This document shows, in pieces, positions 1-7,574 of a stretch of DNA of 64,000 nucleotides. The notes beneath the pieces were generated by a model, which saw only the letters and a program-made list of their open reading frames with translations, did no database searches and was not told the DNA's origin. Position 1 is the stretch's first letter, and the number at the start of each line of letters is the position of its first letter. The translations under genes were made by a program, and so were the position numbers. The stretch is from an uncultured Anaerotruncus sp. (lineage in GTDB: Bacteria > Bacillota > Clostridia > Oscillospirales > Ruminococcaceae). The stretch is taken from contig CAJFPF010000011.1 of NCBI GenBank assembly GCA_904398655.1, positions 1 through 64,000 of the forward strand, in the 5' to 3' direction.

Positions 1-90
1 ATTTTCGACGGCCAGGTGCGTCTCTCCATCGGCATTGAGGATGCGGACGACCTGATTGCGGACCTGGATCAGGCGTTGGCAAAGATCTAA
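1..90 (+). CDS. C-terminus of a PLP-dependent Cys/Met metabolism enzyme (partial)
   Basis: Only the last 29 residues are in the window; the gene begins upstream. The tail reads VRLSIGIEDADDLIADLDQA, which is the typical C-terminal helix of the cystathionine gamma-synthase / O-acetylhomoserine sulfhydrylase / methionine gamma-lyase family. In that family the segment closes the small domain, where the conserved Arg-x-Ser-x-Gly-x-Glu pattern contacts the substrate carboxylate. Which member of the family this is cannot be told from the fragment. A hairpin terminator follows 20 bases after the stop codon, so this is the last gene of its transcript. Confidence 0.6.
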   Translation: MFDGQVRLSIGIEDADDLIADLDQALAKI

Positions 91-109
91 AAGCAATTTC
101 CCATGCAAG

Positions 110-148
110 AGAGCCGCGGGACTTGTAAAAGTCCCGCGGCTCTTATCA
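110..148 (+). terminator. Rho-independent terminator after the PLP enzyme
   Basis: A perfect 13-bp stem (AGAGCCGCGGGAC at 110-122 with its complement at 131-143) closes an 8-base loop and is followed by a short T-rich stretch. It lies between the PLP enzyme and the next gene on the same strand. Confidence 0.7.
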
Positions 149-173
149 TGCAAAAAGTTTCGACTGTTCCAGG

Positions 174-202
174 TTGGCTTTGCGCGCCAAATGTGCTATC
201 AT
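174..202 (+). promoter_or_regulatory. Sigma-A type promoter for the DUF4317 gene
   Basis: TTGGCT (174-179) and TATCAT (197-202) are separated by 17 bases. They lie just downstream of a terminator and about 50 bases upstream of the chosen ATG, where a promoter is expected. Confidence 0.55.
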
Positions 203-252
203 GGACGGGACGGCAGAAAATGCCGCTGAATGATCCGAAAAGTGAGGGCAAT

Positions 253-1374
253 ATGAACGAAAAGGAAATCGCGGAGCTCCGGCGGCGGTTGCGTCCGGAG
301 AAAAATAACATCACCCATCTGCGGGGCTGCTATGTGAACGAAAAACGGGAGCTGGTTTCCCAATTTGACCAGCCCCTTTCGGTACTGCCCCAGGAGGAGG
401 CGGAGGAACTGTTGGAGTTGCTGCGCCGTACGTTTACGGGGACGTTGGGCAAACAGCTGTTGGATATCCCATTTACCACCCAACAGGTGGTGGACAGTCC
501 CGAGCACCGGTTGCTCATGGGTCTGCGCCAGGGGGAGGAGGATGCGGTACAGCTGTTCTTTCAGACAGTGGCTCAAAATTTGGCGATAGAGGGTACCTAT
601 CTGATCCTGCTGGCATGGGATACCTACGATGTCCCCTATCGTGCTCGGGATGGACATGCTTTGGAAGATGCTTCCGAAGAGGTGTTCTCCTACCTGCTCT
701 GCGCTGTCTGCCCCTTGAAGGAGCAGCGGCCGGCCCTGCGCTATCTGCCGGCGGAGCAATCCTTCCGAAATCTGCGGATGGATGGATTGGTGGCCGCGCC
801 AGCAATCGGTTTTTTGTTCCCGGCCTTTGACGACCGGACAGCCAACCTCTATGGGGTTCTTTACCATGCCCGAGATCCTCAGCAACCCCATCCCGAGCTG
901 GTGGAAAAGCTGTTTGGCCAGCAGCCGCCCATGCCGGCTCCTCAGCAGCAGGAGGTATTCCAGGAGATTTTGGAGAGCTCTCTGGCGGATTCCTGCAACT
1001 ATGGAGTGGTGCAGACGATCCATGAACAGTTGCGGAGTTTGATGGAGGAACATAAGGCCAGCAAGCGGGAGGATCCGTTGACCATCTCTCGCCAGGCGGT
1101 CCAAGGGGTATTGGAGCAGTGTGGGGTGCCGGAACCCTGCTTAGAGTCGTTTCAGCAGCAGTGCGATCAGCGGTTTGGGGAGGACGCTGCCCTAATCCCC
1201 GGGAATCTGGTGGATGCCAAGCGGTTTGAAGTGCGTACGCCGGACGTGGTGATCCGGGTCAATCCGGACTGCAGCGGGCTGGTGGAGACACGGGTGATCG
1301 ATGGCTGCCGCTATATCCTTATTCGGGCCAACGAGCAGGTGGAGGTCAATGGAGTAAACATCCACATCGATTAA
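253..1374 (+). CDS. DUF4317 family protein
   Basis: A 373-residue soluble protein beginning MNEKEIAELRRRLRPEKNNI, the characteristic N-terminus of the DUF4317 family found in anaerobic Firmicutes. No signal peptide, membrane segment or catalytic motif is visible, and I know of no established function for the family. The frame is open upstream to 103, but ATG 253 is chosen because GTGAGGG precedes it and family members start with this sequence. It is monocistronic: a promoter lies at 174-202 and a strong hairpin follows the stop immediately. The C-terminal 60 residues, rich in Val, Arg and Asp, look like a small beta domain. Confidence 0.85.
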   Translation: MNEKEIAELRRRLRPEKNNITHLRGCYVNEKRELVSQFDQPLSVLPQEEAEELLELLRRTFTGTLGKQLLDIPFTTQQVVDSPEHRLLMGLRQGEEDAVQLFFQTVAQNLAIEGTYLILLAWDTYDVPYRARDGHALEDASEEVFSYLLCAVCPLKEQRPALRYLPAEQSFRNLRMDGLVAAPAIGFLFPAFDDRTANLYGVLYHARDPQQPHPELVEKLFGQQPPMPAPQQQEVFQEILESSLADSCNYGVVQTIHEQLRSLMEEHKASKREDPLTISRQAVQGVLEQCGVPEPCLESFQQQCDQRFGEDAALIPGNLVDAKRFEVRTPDVVIRVNPDCSGLVETRVIDGCRYILIRANEQVEVNGVNIHID

Positions 1375-1416
1375 AAACCGGAGTGGAGGCCACAATGTGG
1401 CCTCCACTCCGGTTTT
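1374..1416. terminator. Bidirectional rho-independent terminator
   Basis: A roughly 20-bp inverted repeat (AAAAACCGGAGTGGAGGCCA and its complement) with A-rich left and T-rich right flanks. It serves both the plus-strand DUF4317 gene and the minus-strand redox operon that ends at 1436. Confidence 0.9.
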
Positions 1417-1435
1417 TCGTAGAGGATTGAGGGAA

Positions 1436-1687
1436 TCACTGGGCAGGCTGCAATCTACCCAAAATCTGCTCCTGGAAAAATTGGCTGGCCGTCTCTGGGG
1501 AGACAGAACAGAGCTCTCCATCCACAAAGACGCAGACCCCCTCCTGGCAATGGCCGGTGCAGAAGGTGCCGGCCAGCTGGACCTGGTCCTCCAAACGGTG
1601 TTCCTTAATGGATTTTTGCAGCTCCTCCAGCACATAGTGGGAGCCCTTCACATGGCAGGAGCTGCCAAGGCAAACGGTGACGGTCAT
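1436..1687 (-). CDS. Thioredoxin-like [2Fe-2S] ferredoxin
   Basis: An 83-residue protein of the thioredoxin-fold [2Fe-2S] ferredoxin family, like the C-terminal half of NuoE/HoxE or the Shethna-type ferredoxins. The four cluster ligands are Cys6 and Cys11 (CLGSSC) and Cys43 and Cys47 (CTGHC). It probably acts as a small cytoplasmic electron carrier. It is the last gene of the rex-hdr-flox-frd operon, 17 bases downstream of the membrane-protein gene, and the operon terminator follows. Its place suggests that it exchanges electrons with the bifurcating complex or the fumarate reductase. That role is inferred from position only. Confidence 0.8.
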   Translation of the reverse strand: MTVTVCLGSSCHVKGSHYVLEELQKSIKEHRLEDQVQLAGTFCTGHCQEGVCVFVDGELCSVSPETASQFFQEQILGRLQPAQ

Positions 1688-1704
1688 TTTTTACACATCC
1701 TCCC

Positions 1705-1986
1705 TCATTTGGTGGCAGCCGCGCGCTCAATGGCGCGGTTGCGGAAAAACAGGCAGATATCGGTACAAACCATGATAATATTGGGGAAATAGAACCAGAA
1801 GGCCAGATTGTAGGTGTGGGTCATACATTTGGAGATGATTCCACAGACATAGCCGAAGGCGATAAAACACATAAACAGCAGGCTTTTTCCCTTGGTGGAA
1901 CGGGAACGGTAGGAGCGGATGATGGATAGGGGCCAGGAGATGCCAAAACAGAGAATCATCATCGTTTCAAAAATTTCTGCAAGCAT
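1705..1986 (-). CDS. Small PQ-loop-like membrane protein
   Basis: 93 residues with three hydrophobic segments (about 5-20, 37-52 and 62-80). Residues 18-40 contain the pattern WPLSIIRSYRSRSTKGKSLL, which resembles the PQ-loop of SemiSWEET-type half transporters (P-Q-x-x-K-x-Y-K-x-K-S-T-x-G-x-S). The second residue here is Leu rather than Gln. Its length fits one three-helix SemiSWEET repeat, which would work as a dimer. It lies between the fumarate reductase flavoprotein and the terminal ferredoxin, close enough to be cotranscribed. Its substrate is unknown. A C4-acid or sugar carrier and a purely structural membrane protein are both possible. Confidence 0.65.
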   Translation of the reverse strand: MLAEIFETMMILCFGISWPLSIIRSYRSRSTKGKSLLFMCFIAFGYVCGIISKCMTHTYNLAFWFYFPNIIMVCTDICLFFRNRAIERAAATK

Positions 1987-2021
1987 GGATTGACGTTACC
2001 TCCTCAAAATTCGGTCGCTCG

Positions 2022-3617
2022 TTATTTCACCCGGCGATAGTCAGGCAGCAGCTTGGGGGAGACCAGATCGCTGTGAATGCCGGCCTGTTCCAGCTGGCGG
2101 GCAAACGCATCCACGTGGGATAGGGTCAGCTGACCTTCCTGGACCGCTTGGGCCTTTGCGGCGGCGGATTTACCAGCCGTACGGCCAAAGACGATGATAT
2201 CCAGCAGAGAGTTGCCCATCAGACGGTTGCGCCCATGGATGCCTCCTACCGCCTCACCGGCTACAAACAGGTTTTCCACCCCGCTCTGGCAGTCCTTGGA
2301 GATATCGATGCCGCCATTCTGGTAGTGGAGGGTGGGGTAGACCAGGATGGGCTGTTTGCGGATGTCGATGTCATACTTGCCAAACATCCGCAGCATGGCC
2401 GGAATCCGACGCTCAATGGTGCCCTCGCCCCCCTTGCGCTCGATCATCGGGGTGTCCAGCCAAACACCCAATCCCTGGGAGGTGCGGACACCCTTGCCCC
2501 GGGTGGTGCACTCCCGGATAATGGAGGCCGCGGACACGTCCCGGGTCTCCAGGGGATGCATAAACGCTTCCCCGTCCACATTGATCAATTTGGCCCCCAG
2601 AGAGCGCACCTTTTCGGTGACCAGGGCTCCGAAGATCTGCTCGGGGAAGGCCGCTCCTGTAGGATGATACTGGAGGGTGTCGGGGTAGAGCAGCTTGGCT
2701 CCCGCCCGGTAGGCCAACACCAGGCCGTCGGCGGTGGCTCCATAGTGGTTGGAGGTGGGGAAGCCCTGGTAGTGCAGGCGTCCCGCGCCGCCGGTGGCAA
2801 TGACTACCGTTTTGGCCCGCGCCACCATCAGCTCCTGGGTTTCCATATTCATAAGCACTGCACCTGCGGCCCGGCCGTTTTCATCCAATACCAGCTCAAT
2901 GGCAGCGGTGAAGTCTACAACGGGGATCTGCCGGTTGAGCACCTCGTCCCGCAAGGTGCGCATGATCTCTGCACCGGAGTAATCTTTGGCAGCATGCATC
3001 CGTTTACGGGAGGTGCCGCCGCCGTGGGTGGTAATCATTGTGCCGTCCGGCTCCTTGTCGAACTCCACGCCCAAGTCGTTCAGCCAGGCGATGGCCTCTG
3101 GGGCCTCGGTGACCAGCTTATAGAGCAGCTCCGGCTTGGCTGCGAAGTGGCCGCCTCCAAAGGCGTCCAAATAGTGGATCGCGGGGCTGTCGTTGGGTTT
3201 GTCTGCGGCCTGGATGCCGCCCTCCGCCATCATGGTGTTGGCGTCCCCCATCCGCAGCTTGGTGACGATCATGACCTTGGCGCCGGCCTTGTCCGCCTCG
3301 ATGGCCGCGGAGGTTCCAGCGCCGCCGCCGCCGATAATCAATACGTCCACGTCATAGGCGGGATGTTCCAAGTCCACCTGAGCGGGGGCGATCCGGCTAT
3401 TGGCCTGGAGCAGAGCAGCCAACTCGGTGGGGACCTTCTCCCCTCTGTTGGGGCCCACCTGCAAAACCGCGAACTCCCCTTCTTTGTAATCGGGGTGATA
3501 GGTCTTGAGCAGGGTATCTTTTTCTTCGGCAGTCATCCGCCGGGGTTCCAGCTCCAGGTTTTTGGCCCGGGCGGCTTCCACCTTGCGGATAGATTCCATC
3601 ATCTCATTGGTATACAT
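2022..3617 (-). CDS. Fumarate reductase / succinate dehydrogenase-type flavoprotein subunit
   Basis: 531 residues. A 90-residue N-terminal extension precedes the FAD-binding GGGGAG at 96-101, followed by the fumarate reductase fold with QYHPTG and the C-terminal GRNRLMGNSLLD active-site segment. These are marks of the FrdA/SdhA/NadB superfamily. At the position where FrdA carries the histidine that binds FAD covalently, this protein has Asn127 (DANTMMAEGG), as NadB does, so the FAD is probably not covalently attached. No membrane anchor gene is present, so the enzyme is probably soluble. It follows the FeS subunit by 15 bases, with AAGGAGG before the ATG. Upstream fumarase supplies fumarate. 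The N-terminal extension is unexplained. NadB is unlikely because nadA and nadC are absent and a dedicated FeS partner is encoded next door. Confidence 0.85.
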   Translation of the reverse strand: MYTNEMMESIRKVEAARAKNLELEPRRMTAEEKDTLLKTYHPDYKEGEFAVLQVGPNRGEKVPTELAALLQANSRIAPAQVDLEHPAYDVDVLIIGGGGAGTSAAIEADKAGAKVMIVTKLRMGDANTMMAEGGIQAADKPNDSPAIHYLDAFGGGHFAAKPELLYKLVTEAPEAIAWLNDLGVEFDKEPDGTMITTHGGGTSRKRMHAAKDYSGAEIMRTLRDEVLNRQIPVVDFTAAIELVLDENGRAAGAVLMNMETQELMVARAKTVVIATGGAGRLHYQGFPTSNHYGATADGLVLAYRAGAKLLYPDTLQYHPTGAAFPEQIFGALVTEKVRSLGAKLINVDGEAFMHPLETRDVSAASIIRECTTRGKGVRTSQGLGVWLDTPMIERKGGEGTIERRIPAMLRMFGKYDIDIRKQPILVYPTLHYQNGGIDISKDCQSGVENLFVAGEAVGGIHGRNRLMGNSLLDIIVFGRTAGKSAAAKAQAVQEGQLTLSHVDAFARQLEQAGIHSDLVSPKLLPDYRRVK

Positions 3618-3632
3618 GGTCGCGTCCCCTCC

Positions 3633-4307
3633 TTATTGCTCAATCTCGCGGTGGTTATAGAGCTCCTGCAGCTCCGCTAGAGGCTTCTGCATGAGCTCCT
3701 CCATCATCCCCTCAAAATCGCCGGCCTGGATCTCCTGGACCCGTTTTTCCAGATGGGCGGACTTGGGAGCCAGGTATTTTCCGTTGAGGCGGCGGGCCAG
3801 CATGGCCACCTGGGGATGGGAGATGCCAGCAGGGCAGCGGGAGGAACAGACGCCGCACATGACGCAGTCAAACGACTCCTCAGCACACTTTTCAAACTCC
3901 CCACGCTGGGCGTAGGCGATATACTGCATCACATTCAGATCCTGCGTGCAGCTCTTGGTGCAGGCATTACAACCGATACAGGCATAGATTTCAGGGTAGA
4001 GCTGCATCATAATCATCTGGGAGGGGGTCACCTTCTCAATGTCGTACACCTGCTTGACCACCGGGAAGAAGGGGAGCATGGCGATATACATGTTGTCCAC
4101 CACCTGGGTCTGGCAGGCCAGGCAAGCGTGCAGCTCACTATCCCCCTTCACCCGGTAGACGGTGGCACAGGCGCCGCAAAAGCCATTGCGGCAGCCGCAA
4201 CCACGCACCAGTTGGTAGCCCGCGTATTCAAATGCGCCCATGATGGTCAGGCTGGCGGGGACCTCATATTGCTTGCCCATCAGGAAGACATGAACCATAG
4301 TTTCCAT
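3633..4307 (-). CDS. Fumarate reductase-type iron-sulfur subunit
   Basis: 224 residues. An N-terminal plant-type [2Fe-2S] domain has Cys37, 39, 44, 47 and 62/65. Two cubane motifs follow: CIGCNACTKSC (110-120) and CVMCGVCSSRC (148-158). The arrangement is that of SdhB/FrdB and of TfrB, the thiol:fumarate reductase subunit. The C-terminal CCG domain that TfrB uses to accept electrons from thiols is missing; that domain type exists here as the separate hdrB gene. ATG 4307 is preferred over an upstream TTG (4328) because AAGGAG sits about ten bases before it. The protein would relay electrons from the Hdr/Flox module to the flavoprotein encoded 15 bases downstream. Confidence 0.85.
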   Translation of the reverse strand: METMVHVFLMGKQYEVPASLTIMGAFEYAGYQLVRGCGCRNGFCGACATVYRVKGDSELHACLACQTQVVDNMYIAMLPFFPVVKQVYDIEKVTPSQMIMMQLYPEIYACIGCNACTKSCTQDLNVMQYIAYAQRGEFEKCAEESFDCVMCGVCSSRCPAGISHPQVAMLARRLNGKYLAPKSAHLEKRVQEIQAGDFEGMMEELMQKPLAELQELYNHREIEQ

Positions 4308-4324
4308 TGCGCGACTCTCCTTTA

Positions 4325-5152
4325 TCAATACTCATTGGGAAGCTCGTCCAGCTGGTCGAAGCGGAACACTGGCCCATCCTTGCAGACATATTTGCTGCCA
4401 ATGTTGCACCGCCCGCATTTTCCGACGCCGCATTTCATCCGTAATTCCATGGTGGTGTAGACCTGAGTCTCCGAGAAGCCCAGCTCCTTGAGCCCCTCCA
4501 GCGTAAATTTGATCATGATGGGCGGCCCACAGAGCAGCACCGTTTTGTTTAGATCCGGCTGCAGCTCCTTCACAAAGTTGGGCACAAATCCCACATGTCC
4601 ATCCCAGCCCTCCTGGGCCCGGTCGATGGTCAGGTTGACTTGGATACCCTCGTCCGCCATCCACTCGTCCAAAATCTCCTGGTAATCCACCAGGTCCTCT
4701 TTGGAGCGGGAACCATAGACGATCTGGATGCTGCCATAGTTCTGACGTTTATCCCGCACGTAGTTGATGACCGAGCGCAGGGGCGCCAAACCGATGCCAC
4801 CGGCGATGAATAGAAGGTCCTTCCCTTTCAGCGCCCCCTCCACCGGGAACCCATTTCCATAGGGGCCCCGGATGGTGATCTGCTGGCCCACATCCATAGC
4901 GTGGAGCCAGTTGGTGAGGCAGCCGCACTTTTTGATGCTAAATTCCATGAAATCCTCATTGGTGGGGGAGGAGGTGATGGAGAACATGGCCTCGCCCACA
5001 CCGGGGATGGAGAGCATCGCGCATTGGCCGGGCATATGTTCAAAGACCTTTTTGCCGTCCAGTCCGACCACCCGGAAGGTCTTGACGTCGGGCGTGTCGA
5101 TCCGGATGTCGGTCACTACGCCCAGTTTTGGGATCAAGGTTTCCGTGTTCAT
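4325..5152 (-). CDS. floxA: FAD/NAD(P)H-binding subunit of the Flox complex
   Basis: 275 residues of the ferredoxin-NADP reductase/DHOD electron-transfer type. It has an N-terminal FAD barrel with FSITSSP (57-63), an NAD-binding domain starting GGIGLAP (118-124), and a C-terminal [2Fe-2S] motif with four cysteines in MKCGVGKCGRCNIGSKYVC. This composition matches FloxA of the Desulfovibrio FloxABCD-HdrABC complex and the gamma subunits of cytoplasmic hydrogenases. It should be the NADH entry point. Its ATG overlaps the floxB stop (ATGA), showing translational coupling; the frame is open further upstream but inside floxB. The related HdrF or sulfite reductase AsrB names are excluded by gene order rather than by sequence. 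Confidence 0.85.
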   Translation of the reverse strand: MNTETLIPKLGVVTDIRIDTPDVKTFRVVGLDGKKVFEHMPGQCAMLSIPGVGEAMFSITSSPTNEDFMEFSIKKCGCLTNWLHAMDVGQQITIRGPYGNGFPVEGALKGKDLLFIAGGIGLAPLRSVINYVRDKRQNYGSIQIVYGSRSKEDLVDYQEILDEWMADEGIQVNLTIDRAQEGWDGHVGFVPNFVKELQPDLNKTVLLCGPPIMIKFTLEGLKELGFSETQVYTTMELRMKCGVGKCGRCNIGSKYVCKDGPVFRFDQLDELPNEY

Positions 5153-6174
5153 TTGCAGTCTCCCTCCAATGCTTTGGCAACTTTTACGATGTTCATGGAG
5201 ATGGGGCATTTGGACAGACACCGCCCACACCCCACACAGCCGTACTCACCATTGTTGTTGGCGGGGAAATAGACCAGCTTGTGCATGAACCGCTGGCGGA
5301 ACCGCTCCTTCTGGGTCAGGCGGGGGTTTCCATGGGCCATGCGGGTGAAGTCGGAGTACATGCAGGAATCCCAGCAGCGGAACCGCTGCACCCCATGTCC
5401 GGTGTCCATATCCTTGATGTCATAGCACTGGCAGGTGGGGCAGACAAAGGTGCAGGTACCGCAGCCCAGGCAGCTCTCAGAGAGCGTTCCCCACTTTTCC
5501 GAATCGAACACCTCCATGAGCACCTGGCCACCGAAGCTTTTGGTGGAGAAATTTGCCAGCGGCAGTTTTTTCAGGATGGCGGAGACCCGCTCCTGCTGGG
5601 CCTTGACCGCCTCGTCACCACACGCCTCGGTCAGATCCGCCACCTGGGCCAGGAGAGCCTCCCCTTTGGGGGTATTGGCGGTGAGATAGAGGGCGTCCCC
5701 CTCCATCCAGCAGGTCACATCCCCTTGAGGGCAGGTGGGATCGATCCCAAAGGAGGTACAAAAACAGGTCTCCTCTGGGCGGGTGCAGGCCAGGCTCACA
5801 ATGGTGCCATGTTCCCGACGGGACTGGTAGTAGGTGTCCACTGGATCAGCCAGGAAGACTTTGTCCAGAATGGTGAAGCTGCGGGCGTCGCAGCCCCGTA
5901 CCCCAAACACCACAAAGTCCTCATGCTCGGTGCGGGGATCGATGATTTCAATCTCTTTGCCGCGGAGCTTGAAGTTTACCAGGTCCTCAGTTTGGGGGAA
6001 GAAGAAGTCCTTCGCGCTGCGCACGGTGTTCAGCGTGCTGCTCAACTGGACCCCTGGAGCCCAGCGCTGGAACTTGGCCTGACCGCTGTGATCCTCCACT
6101 GGCAGGTAGAGGGCCTGATGGGCGGCCATTGCCTCCAGAAATTGGTCCAATTTGGATAGGGAAAGTTTTTGCAT
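5149..6174 (-). CDS. floxB: Iron-sulfur subunit of the Flox complex (AsrA-like)
   Basis: 341 residues. The N-terminal 230 residues resemble the AsrA/hydrogenase beta-subunit domain, with GVRGCDARSF at 91-100. Two C-terminal cubane motifs follow: CLGCGTCTFVC (235-245) and CVGCGRCLSKC (313-323). In FloxABCD this subunit passes electrons between the NADH-oxidising FloxA and FloxC/FloxD. The gene starts 3 bases after floxC and overlaps floxA by 4, so stoichiometric synthesis is expected. Anaerobic sulfite reductase subunit A is the nearest alternative family. No siroheme AsrC gene is nearby, and the Hdr context favours Flox. Confidence 0.82.
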   Translation of the reverse strand: MQKLSLSKLDQFLEAMAAHQALYLPVEDHSGQAKFQRWAPGVQLSSTLNTVRSAKDFFFPQTEDLVNFKLRGKEIEIIDPRTEHEDFVVFGVRGCDARSFTILDKVFLADPVDTYYQSRREHGTIVSLACTRPEETCFCTSFGIDPTCPQGDVTCWMEGDALYLTANTPKGEALLAQVADLTEACGDEAVKAQQERVSAILKKLPLANFSTKSFGGQVLMEVFDSEKWGTLSESCLGCGTCTFVCPTCQCYDIKDMDTGHGVQRFRCWDSCMYSDFTRMAHGNPRLTQKERFRQRFMHKLVYFPANNNGEYGCVGCGRCLSKCPISMNIVKVAKALEGDCK

Positions 6175-6177
6175 GGC

Positions 6178-7149
6178 TCAATTTCCCCCTCTCTGGTATA
6201 CGATACTGGGCTCCACATCGCCCTCGGTGTAGTTGGTGAGCGGAGCGCGGCTCTCGGTGTCCTCTCCCGCCTGGTAGTCGCCATAGAAGGTGTCAATATC
6301 CTTAATGAATTTGCGGTTGAGCAGGTGCAGAGGGATGTTCTGAGGGCAGACCCGGGAACATTCCCCGCAGTCGGTGCACCGGCCAGCCACATGGAAAGCG
6401 CGGATGATGTGGAACATGTTTTCCTCAAAGCTGTTGGCAGCCGCCTTTTGGGCAACACCGGAGTTGTCGTTGTCGAATACGCACTTCTCGCAGGAGCAGG
6501 CGGGGCAGACGTTGCGGCAGGCGTTGCAGCGGATGCAGCGGGAGAGTTCCCCGCGCCAGAAGTTGAACCGCTCGTCAGGGGTCATGGCCTCCAGTTTTTC
6601 CACCATGTCAAACCGGCCGCTTTGGAGAACCTGGCCCTCCTCACCCATGAGTTCGTCATAGGCCACATGCTTTTTGCTTTTGCAGTTCTGGCACCGTTCA
6701 GGCAGCGCCTGAGCTTTCTCCAGCTCTTGGGAGCCATAGAGGGTCTCGACCAAGAAACGGTCCCCTTGGGCCTGCAGACCAAGAATTCCCCGTACGCCGG
6801 CGGCCTTCAGCGTCTCCCCATCGGTTTTGCCCTCACAGGGGACGCCAATGACATAGACGTTGTCCCGCAGGATTCGGTGTTCCTTCACCAGCTGGTTGAA
6901 GCTGTAGGTGTCACAGGGCTTGAGAAAGACCAAAACCTTCCCCGGCTGGCGGGATTCCTTGATCAGATACTTGGAGAGGTTGTTGCCGCAGAAGTCGTTA
7001 TAGACGAATTCTGCCTCCAGTTCCTCCACCGACTGGAACACCGCAGGGGTGATGTCATAGACGAACTCGCCGGTCTTCCAGCCCAAAACCCGCTGGACCT
7101 GGCCGCCCTGCAGGAGCTCTTTGGCTCTGGAAATCATTGCTGCTTGCAT
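6178..7149 (-). CDS. floxC: Iron-sulfur subunit of the Flox complex (FrhB/FdhB-like)
   Basis: 323 residues. The N-terminal part resembles the FrhB/FdhB flavin-binding family (VLVFLKPCDTYSFNQLVKEH near residue 75). Two C-terminal cubane motifs are present: CIRCNACRNVCP and CTDCGECSRVCP. The subunit fits FloxC and probably bridges FloxB to FloxD. GGAGG lies 7 bases before ATG 7149, and the gene overlaps the floxD 3' end by 16 bases. Four Cys around CQNCKSKK in the middle may bind a further metal centre; this is seen in sequence only. Confidence 0.8.
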   Translation of the reverse strand: MQAAMISRAKELLQGGQVQRVLGWKTGEFVYDITPAVFQSVEELEAEFVYNDFCGNNLSKYLIKESRQPGKVLVFLKPCDTYSFNQLVKEHRILRDNVYVIGVPCEGKTDGETLKAAGVRGILGLQAQGDRFLVETLYGSQELEKAQALPERCQNCKSKKHVAYDELMGEEGQVLQSGRFDMVEKLEAMTPDERFNFWRGELSRCIRCNACRNVCPACSCEKCVFDNDNSGVAQKAAANSFEENMFHIIRAFHVAGRCTDCGECSRVCPQNIPLHLLNRKFIKDIDTFYGDYQAGEDTESRAPLTNYTEGDVEPSIVYQRGGN

Positions 7150-7574
7150 CTCAGGTCCTCCAATCTCTTGTTCTCACCCAGCTTGGTCACGGTGGCCACA
7201 AAGTCGTTCATGGTGGCGGCAAATTTGGCGCCCTCAGCGGCAGAGACCCACTCCACCCGGGTGCGCTCCTTTTCAATGCCCAGGTAGTCCAGCATGGAGA
7301 ACAGCAGGGTCATACGGCGGCGGGCGTAATAGTTGCCGGTGGTGTAGTGGCAATCGCCGGGATGGCAGCCGCAGAGGATCACCCCATCGGCTCCACGCTG
7401 GAACGCCCGCAGGATGAACAACGGATTCACCCGGCAGGAACAGGGGACTCGGATGATTTTCACATCCGCTGGGTAGTTGAGCCGATTGGTCCCCGCCAGG
7501 TCGGCGCCGGCATAGGAGCACCAGTTGCAGCAGAACGCCACAATCTTGGGCTTGAATTCATTCATTCCTTGCAT
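7134..7574 (-). CDS. floxD: MvhD/FloxD-type [2Fe-2S] electron-transfer subunit
   Basis: 146 residues of the MvhD family (methyl-viologen-reducing hydrogenase delta subunit). The conserved cysteines are Cys15, 16 and 19 (CCNWC), Cys45 and 47 (CSC), and Cys68, 70 and 75 (CGCHPGDC). In methanogens and in Flox complexes MvhD docks onto HdrA and delivers electrons to its bifurcating FAD. The gene follows hdrA with a 13-base overlap. GGAGGT precedes ATG 7574 at good spacing, and a second ATG at 7565 forms an ATGA overlap with the hdrA stop. The adjacency to hdrA is the standard signature of this module. Confidence 0.92.
   Translation of the reverse strand: MQGMNEFKPKIVAFCCNWCSYAGADLAGTNRLNYPADVKIIRVPCSCRVNPLFILRAFQRGADGVILCGCHPGDCHYTTGNYYARRRMTLLFSMLDYLGIEKERTRVEWVSAAEGAKFAATMNDFVATVTKLGENKRLEDLRCKQQ

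Noticed and set aside
2148-3680. Long plus-strand frame (510 codons) opposite the fumarate reductase flavoprotein gene
   Set aside because: It mirrors a strongly conserved gene; the protein is rich in Gly, Gln and His without any family motif, as expected of antisense shadows in GC-rich DNA.
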